A stretch of DNA of 64,000 bases from Solilutibacter silvestris (GTDB lineage Bacteria > Pseudomonadota > Gammaproteobacteria > Xanthomonadales > Xanthomonadaceae). This document shows, piece after piece, positions 59,739 through 64,000 of the stretch. Within the stretch, counting starts at the first letter, position 1, and every line of letters starts with the position of its first letter. The notes under the pieces were generated by a model. The model ran no database searches. It was not told the origin of the DNA and was given only the letters and a program-made list of their open reading frames with translations. The position numbers were made by a program, and so were the translations under genes. The DNA lies in the NCBI RefSeq assembly GCF_002895945.1, contig NZ_NPZB01000002.1:186001-250000 (forward strand), given 5' to 3'.

Positions 59739-60628
59739 CAAATCCTGACCGCCGCGCGCACGGTCGCCGCGACATTGCGCAGCAGGCCATCGAGCGGTGA
59801 GCTGCCACGCCAAGCCAATGCAATCCGCCGATGCGGCGCGGGATCCTCGAACCGCACCAGTTCCAGCCCATCCGGCTGCACGTGCGGTGGTCGCACCGAC
59901 AGCTCCGGCAGCAGGGTCACGCCGTTGCCGAGCGCGACCATCTGTCGCAGCGTTTCCAGGCTGGTGGCGCGGAAACCGGGTTTCTCGTGCGCGCCGGCAA
60001 GTCCGCACACGTCCAGCGCTTGCTCGCGCAGGCAATGACCGTCGTCGAGCAGCAGCAATTGTTCGTCCACCAGGTCGCCGATGCGCAAATGCGGCGCATG
60101 CGCCAGACGATGTCCGCTCGGCACCGCCAGCACGAACGGTTCCTCGAACAAGAGTTCGGCGTGCAGGCGATCATCGGACAGCGGCAGGGCGAGGAACGCG
60201 GCGTCGAGCTTGCCATCGCGCAAATTCGCCACCAGCACGTCGCTCTTTTCCTCGTTCAGCAGCAACTCCATGTTGGGGAATCGCGTGCGCAACGCCGGCA
60301 ACACCTGCGGCAACAGATACGGGCCGAGCGTCGGGAACGCGCCGAGGCGCAGGCTGCCTGCTTCGGGGTCGCGACTGCGTCGCGCCAGTTCCTTCATCTG
60401 GTCGACATCATGGATGACGTGCCTGGCGCGATCAACGATCTCGCGGCCGATCGGTGTCAGCATCACCCGCCGTGGTGCGCGTTCCACCAGCGAGACGCCG
60501 AACTCCTCTTCCAGCTTCTTGATCTGCATCGACAGCGTCGGCTGGCTGACATGGCAGGCCTGCGCCGCGCGCCCGAAGTGCCGGAGCTCGGCCAGTGCCA
60601 CCAGATAATGGAGATCGCGCAAGTTCAT
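59738..60628 (-). CDS. oxyR: OxyR, peroxide-sensing LysR-type regulator
   Basis: 296 residues. The N-terminal helix-turn-helix reads HFGRAAQACHVSQPTLSMQIKKLEEE. The peroxide-sensing pair Cys199 and Cys208 lies in DGHCLREQALDVC, at the same residue numbers as E. coli OxyR (305 aa). On oxidation these form a disulfide and the protein activates ahpC, kat and related genes. Its ATG lies four bases inside the 3' end of the VOC gene. A matching site stands before ahpC. Confidence 0.94.
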   Translation of the reverse strand: MNLRDLHYLVALAELRHFGRAAQACHVSQPTLSMQIKKLEEEFGVSLVERAPRRVMLTPIGREIVDRARHVIHDVDQMKELARRSRDPEAGSLRLGAFPTLGPYLLPQVLPALRTRFPNMELLLNEEKSDVLVANLRDGKLDAAFLALPLSDDRLHAELLFEEPFVLAVPSGHRLAHAPHLRIGDLVDEQLLLLDDGHCLREQALDVCGLAGAHEKPGFRATSLETLRQMVALGNGVTLLPELSVRPPHVQPDGLELVRFEDPAPHRRIALAWRGSSPLDGLLRNVAATVRAAVRI

Positions 60629-61062
60629 GGTTTTCGGTCAGGCCGCGATGGGCCTTTCAGCTCGATGGTATTGCCATCGGGATCGCGCAGGTAGAGCGAA
60701 GGCCCATCGCCTTCGGCGCCGAAATTGTCATGCGCTGGCCCGAGCGGTTTCAGTCCATGCGCGGCGAGATGCGTGACCAGCGCGGTTTCATCGAAAGGCT
60801 CGATGCGCAGGCAGACATGGTCGACGTTGCGCGCCTGTTCGCCAGCGGCAGCACCACCCGCCAGCCCGAGTTTGCCTTGGACATCGACCAGATCGATCAT
60901 CGAGGCACCGCAGCGCAGGTGGATCAGGCCGAGGTCATCGCGGCGTTTCACCACGTCGCAACCGAGCACGTCGCGGTAGAACGCCAGCGACCGTTCGGGA
61001 TCGCCGACGCGCAACACCACGTGGTCGATCCGTTGCAGCACGAAGGGACGAATGGCGGTCAC
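60625..61062 (-). CDS. VOC-superfamily (glyoxalase/bleomycin-resistance-type) protein
   Basis: 145 residues from GTG 61062, overlapping the ahpF stop (GTGA). Two beta-alpha-beta-beta-beta modules: [25 protein letters not shown] and [14 protein letters not shown]. Putative metal ligands are the first-module His, a Glu in [10 protein letters not shown] and DHVCL. Related proteins detoxify aldehydes or act as virulence-associated dioxygenases, but the reaction here is unknown. It interrupts the usual ahpF-oxyR adjacency. Confidence 0.85.
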   Translation of the reverse strand: MTAIRPFVLQRIDHVVLRVGDPERSLAFYRDVLGCDVVKRRDDLGLIHLRCGASMIDLVDVQGKLGLAGGAAAGEQARNVDHVCLRIEPFDETALVTHLAAHGLKPLGPAHDNFGAEGDGPSLYLRDPDGNTIELKGPSRPDRKP

Positions 61063-62651
61063 GCGGCAATCGCTTCGGCTGCCGGCGCGCTGGTGCGGAT
61101 CAGGTAGTCGAAAGCGGAGAGTGCGGCAGTGGAGCCCGCGCCCATCGCGATCACGATCTGCTTGTAGGGCACCGTGGTGGCGTCGCCCGCGGCGAGCACG
61201 CCGGGCAGCGAAGTTTCGCCACGATCATTGATGACGATCTCGCCGCGATTCGACAGTTCGATCGTGCCCTTCAGCCATTCGCTGTTCGGCAGCAAGCCGA
61301 TCTGCACGAACACGCCGGAAAGATCGAGCTGGCGCGTTTCGCCGTTGCTGCGGTCGGTGTAGCTGAGCGCGTTGAGCTTGCTGCCATCGCCGTGCATGCC
61401 GGTGGTTTGCGCGTTCACGTGGACGCTGCAGTTGGGCAGGCTGCGCAACTTGCGTTGCAGCACTTCATCCGCGCGCAACTGACCATCGAATTCCAGCACG
61501 GTGACATGGTCGACCAGGCCGGCGAGATCGATCGCCGCTTCCACGCCGGAGTTGCCGCCACCGATCACCGCGACCTTCTTGCCCTTGAACAGCGGGCCAT
61601 CGCAGTGCGGGCAATAGGTCACGCCCTTGTTGCGATGTTCGGCCTCGCCGGGCACGCCGGTCTGGCGCCAGCGCGCGCCGGGCGCAAGCACCACCGAGCG
61701 TGCCTGCAGCACCGGCCCACTGGCCAGGCGCACGCCGATCAATCCGCCCGGTTGTTTCGCCGGGATCAATTCCTCCGCGCGCTGCAGCGGGATCATTTCC
61801 ACGCCGTAGCTGCGCACGTGCGCTTCCAGCGCCGCGCTCAGTTTCGGGCCTTCGGTGTATTCGACCGAAATGAAATTCTCGATCGCCATGGTGTCCTGCA
61901 CCTGGCCGCCGAATCGTTCGGCAACGATGCCGGTGCGGATGCCCTTGCGCGCGGCGTAGATCGCTGCCGCTGCACCCGCCGGACCGGCGCCGACCACCAG
62001 CACATCGAACGGTTCGATGTCCTTCAGCGCTTCCGCCGCACGCGCGGCCGCGCCGCTGTCGAGCTTGGCGAGGAATTCCGGAATCGTCTGGCGACCCTGC
62101 ACGAATGGCTGGCCATTGAGGAAGACCTGCGGCACGGTGAGGATTTCGCGCGATTCGACTTCCTGCGGGAACGAGCCGCCATCGATCGCGATGTGGTGGA
62201 TGCGAGGATTCAGTGCCGCCATCGTGTTCAACGATTGCACCACGTCCGGGCAGTTCTGGCACGACTGCGAGAAATAGGTTTCGAACAGATACTCGCCATC
62301 GAGCGCTTCGATCTGCGCGATCTCGTCGTCGCCGATGCGCGGCGGATGCTTGCCGACATGCAGCAACGCCAGCACCAGCGAGGTGAATTCGTGGCCGAGC
62401 GGCAATCCGGCGAAGCGCACGCCAACGTCTTCGTCGTGGCGGGTGATCTGGAAGCTGGGGACGCGTTCGCCGTCGCTTGACGTGGCTTCGCGCAACGTGA
62501 CCTTGCCGGCGCCGGCATCGACGATATCGGCCAGCAACGCACGTGTTTCCTTCGAGGCATCGCTGCCATCGAGGTGTGCGACCAGTTCGATCGGCGTGCG
62601 CAGGTTCTGCAGCAGGCCGGCGAGTTGGGTTTTCAGATCGCTGTCGAGCAT
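61059..62651 (-). CDS. ahpF: AhpF, alkyl hydroperoxide reductase flavoprotein subunit
   Basis: 530 residues from ATG 62651 (GGAG six bases upstream; an ATG at 62663 is less well placed). The N-terminal double-thioredoxin domain has Cys131/Cys134 in SCQNCPD. The thioredoxin-reductase-like body has [19 protein letters not shown], the redox pair CPHC, and VIGGGNSG for NADH. It passes electrons from NADH to AhpC. Confidence 0.96.
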   Translation of the reverse strand: MLDSDLKTQLAGLLQNLRTPIELVAHLDGSDASKETRALLADIVDAGAGKVTLREATSSDGERVPSFQITRHDEDVGVRFAGLPLGHEFTSLVLALLHVGKHPPRIGDDEIAQIEALDGEYLFETYFSQSCQNCPDVVQSLNTMAALNPRIHHIAIDGGSFPQEVESREILTVPQVFLNGQPFVQGRQTIPEFLAKLDSGAAARAAEALKDIEPFDVLVVGAGPAGAAAAIYAARKGIRTGIVAERFGGQVQDTMAIENFISVEYTEGPKLSAALEAHVRSYGVEMIPLQRAEELIPAKQPGGLIGVRLASGPVLQARSVVLAPGARWRQTGVPGEAEHRNKGVTYCPHCDGPLFKGKKVAVIGGGNSGVEAAIDLAGLVDHVTVLEFDGQLRADEVLQRKLRSLPNCSVHVNAQTTGMHGDGSKLNALSYTDRSNGETRQLDLSGVFVQIGLLPNSEWLKGTIELSNRGEIVINDRGETSLPGVLAAGDATTVPYKQIVIAMGAGSTAALSAFDYLIRTSAPAAEAIAA

Positions 62652-62680
62652 GGCGGACTCCATCGGGAACGAAGTGCCGA

Positions 62681-62707
62681 TCCGCCAGTTCGGCGGAGGC
62701 TTATATA
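62681..62707 (-). promoter_or_regulatory. ahpF leader: TATATA box and hairpin
   Basis: On the minus strand TATATA (62702-62707) could be a -10 element. It is followed by a hairpin TCCGCC/GGCGGA (62681-62686 with 62692-62697, loop AGTTC) about 30 bases before the ahpF ATG. No -35 match is clear. A separate ahpF promoter would agree with the Xanthomonas arrangement where ahpC is transcribed apart from ahpF-oxyR. Confidence 0.35.
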
Positions 62708-62723
62708 TGAAGCACCGTTGCGA

Positions 62724-62817
62724 GCGACGCGGATTTGAAGTCGCGTCGCAGCGCAGGAAGTGGAGTGGACATCAAGTCCATGACGCTTCCGAGCAGCGCC
62801 GCGGCGATGAAGCCGCG
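62724..62817 (-). other. three consecutive stem-loops in the ahpC-ahpF gap
   Basis: Three inverted repeats follow the ahpC stop: CGCGGC/GCCGCG (62800-62805 with 62812-62817), TGGAC/GTCCA extended by GGAAG/CTTCC (62756-62790), and a perfect 8-bp GCGACGCG/CGCGTCGC (62724-62731 with 62742-62749). None has a T run, so they may attenuate read-through or protect ahpC mRNA rather than terminate cleanly. The stretch may also be an interspersed element. Confidence 0.6.
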
Positions 62818-62836
62818 AGCGCAGCAGGTGCAAGAA

Positions 62837-63400
62837 TCAGATCTTGCCGACCAGTTCGATCGACGGCTTGATCGTCTTCTGGCCTTCCTTCCACTTGGCC
62901 GGGCACACTTCACCGTCATGGCTGGCGACGTATTGCGCAGCCTGCAGCTTGCGCACGGTTTCGGTGACGTCGCGGGCGATGGCGTTGTCGTGTACTTCCA
63001 TCGTCTTGATCGTGCCTTCCGGGTTGATGATGAAGGTGCCGCGCAGGGCCAGGCCTTCTTCCGGGATCAGCACGTCGAACGCCTTCGACAGCGCGTGCGT
63101 CGGATCGCCGACCAGAGCGAACTTGGCCTTGCCGACGGCCTGCGAGGTTTCGTGCCACACCTTGTGCGAGAAGTGGGTGTCGGTGGTGACGACATAGACT
63201 TCGGCGCCGGCCTTCTGGAACTCGGCGTAATGCTCGGCGGCGTCTTCGATTTCGGTCGGGCAGTTGAAGGTGAAGGCAGCTGGCATGAAGATGATCACGG
63301 ACCACTTGCCCTTCAGGTCGGCGTCGGTCACGGTGATGAACTTGCCATCCTTGAAGGCCTGCGCCTTGAACGGCTGGACCTGGGTATTGATGAGGGACAT
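62837..63400 (-). CDS. ahpC: AhpC, peroxiredoxin
   Basis: 187 residues, as in E. coli. Peroxidatic Cys47 in FTFNCPTE (Asn where most AhpC have Val, as in Xanthomonas) and resolving Cys166 in GEVCPAKW. It reduces hydrogen peroxide and organic peroxides, recharged by AhpF. AAGGAG precedes the ATG. A sigma-70-like promoter and an OxyR-type site lie 73-138 bases upstream. Confidence 0.97.
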   Translation of the reverse strand: MSLINTQVQPFKAQAFKDGKFITVTDADLKGKWSVIIFMPAAFTFNCPTEIEDAAEHYAEFQKAGAEVYVVTTDTHFSHKVWHETSQAVGKAKFALVGDPTHALSKAFDVLIPEEGLALRGTFIINPEGTIKTMEVHDNAIARDVTETVRKLQAAQYVASHDGEVCPAKWKEGQKTIKPSIELVGKI

Positions 63401-63472
63401 TGCGTGCTCCTTGGGTTTTGGGGGGATACGGGAACCATGGGAACCGACGTCGGCGTCGATCCTGTGACGGCC

Positions 63473-63501
63473 ACGATAGAGACTGTCGATAGTTAAATCA
63501 A
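63473..63501 (-). promoter_or_regulatory. ahpC promoter (sigma-70 type)
   Basis: On the minus strand -35 TTGATT (63496-63501) and -10 TATCGT (63473-63478) are separated by exactly 17 bases; each matches the consensus at four of six positions. This leaves a leader of roughly 65 bases before the ahpC ATG. The -35 abuts the OxyR-type tetrad, the usual geometry for activation. Confidence 0.55.
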
Positions 63502-63538
63502 ATCGATTATTGTGATTTTATTGATAGATATTGACTAT
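63502..63538 (-). promoter_or_regulatory. OxyR binding site candidate
   Basis: Four tetranucleotides spaced by exactly seven bases: ATCG (63502), TGAT (63513), ATAG (63524), CTAT (63535). The OxyR consensus is ATAG-N7-CTAT-N7-ATAG-N7-CTAT; the distal pair is perfect, the proximal pair matches three of four and two of four. It ends directly beside the -35 of the ahpC promoter and overlaps the last codons of the upstream helicase gene. Confidence 0.6.
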
Positions 63539-64000
63539 CGATGCGCCGGGCATGTGCCGGGGCGAGCCGCAGCAGGCGACGGGCCTCGGCCTCGTCTTCC
63601 GGCGAGAGCGGCGTCAGGGCGGTGAATTCGCCGGCCACGAAACTGGCCAGCGGCAGGCCGTCGCGGACCAGCAGGCGCGCTCCGGCGATGCGCGGCAGGC
63701 GGGGACCGGGCAGCAGGGTGCCGACGAGGTTGAGCGGATCGGCGGCGGAGAGCAGCACCATCGCGCCATCGGGCGTCTTCTTGCGCAGGGATCGCAACGC
63801 CGCCACCGCTTCCGGCAGGGCGAATTGCTCGCCGACCAACCCTGCGACGAAACGGCCGCCGCGCAGTTCGCCGCGCGCTTCCAATCGGCGATAGACGCGC
63901 ACCAGTTCGCGCCACGGCGGCAGCCACGCGGCCTCGCGTTCGAGGATGCGCCAGCACACCACGCCGTAGCGGCGCAGCAATACGCGGGCGATCTGCTCGA
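63507..64000 (-). CDS. Lhr-type DEAD/DEAH helicase (C-terminal fragment, cut by window edge)
   Basis: About 164 residues of the C-terminus are visible and the reading frame continues past 64000. [45 protein letters not shown] followed by EQFALPEAV is characteristic of the C-terminal domain of large Lhr-like ATP-dependent helicases, which unwind 3'-5' and act in DNA repair. The helicase core lies outside the window. The TAA stop at 63507-63509 overlaps the ahpC regulatory site. Confidence 0.82.
   Translation of the reverse strand, partial: EQIARVLLRRYGVVCWRILEREAAWLPPWRELVRVYRRLEARGELRGGRFVAGLVGEQFALPEAVAALRSLRKKTPDGAMVLLSAADPLNLVGTLLPGPRLPRIAGARLLVRDGLPLASFVAGEFTALTPLSPEDEAEARRLLRLAPAHARRIDSQYLSIKSQ

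Noticed and set aside
62837-63400. AhpC with Asn instead of Val before the peroxidatic Cys, thought to be a mutated active site
   Set aside because: FTFNCPTE is, to my knowledge, the normal form in Xanthomonas-type AhpC, and the resolving Cys and remaining motifs are intact.

Overview
This window is an ordinary, gene-dense stretch (about 90% coding or more, high GC) of a gammaproteobacterial chromosome. It most likely belongs to the Xanthomonadaceae/Lysobacteraceae (Lysobacter, Luteimonas, Xanthomonas and relatives). The support is the pilG-pilI-pilJ-pilL/chpA-chpB-chpC order, the ahpC / ahpF ... oxyR-orfX arrangement described in Xanthomonas, an AhpC with an FTFNCPTE active site, and the lptD-surA-pdxA-rsmA-apaG-apaH block facing folA. 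The genus cannot be fixed from sequence reading alone. I see no tRNA, rRNA, insertion sequence, prophage or CRISPR array. No stretch above 300 bases lacks a gene; the longest gap is 51363-51627.

Layout. 1-3200: the end of relA, then an atypical SDR and two family-2 glycosyltransferases that overlap start to stop. 3261-10213: PBP1b (mrcB), a YoaA/DinG helicase, tsaB, a secreted DUF3298-like protein and signal peptidase I. 10226-12081 (minus): gshB with an overlapping tonB-like gene. 12257-23381: the type IV pilus chemosensory (Pil-Chp) operon, including a 1936-residue multi-Hpt CheA kinase and a CheB-like protein whose active-site serine looks lost. 23412-25537 (minus): rsmE and bioA. 25576-27742: nudE-cysQ-mazG, three overlapping hydrolase genes. 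27820-33402: a two-component system followed by a MacA-like adaptor with a Spy/CpxP-like insert and a MacB split into ATPase and permease genes. 33435-38999: dgkA, a TerC-family gene, lemA with two TPM-domain genes, then lgt-thyA-folA. 38997-45921 (minus): lptD-surA-pdxA-rsmA-apaG-apaH. 46019-48522: msrB, then on the minus strand a small membrane protein, a PduO-type cobalamin adenosyltransferase and a histone-deacetylase-family enzyme. 48568-50993: two UbiH-type hydroxylases. 51060-55002 (minus): a Pro/Thr-rich secreted peptide, rlmM, a nucleoside deaminase and glnS. 55121-59019: a GGDEF membrane protein, msrA and a DMT exporter. 59013-63538 (minus): the peroxide regulon ahpC, ahpF, a VOC gene, oxyR and an orfX-position gene, with a readable OxyR site and ahpC promoter. 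63507-64000 (minus): the C-terminus of an Lhr-type helicase.

No clearly new defence or mobile system is present. The observations most worth a second look are: the Pil-Chp cluster, which lacks recognisable pilH/pilK and carries a probable pseudo-CheB; the 16-unit 15-bp repeat inside chpA; the chaperone-like insert in the MacA-like adaptor; and the OxyR operon with an inserted VOC gene and a structured ahpC-ahpF gap.
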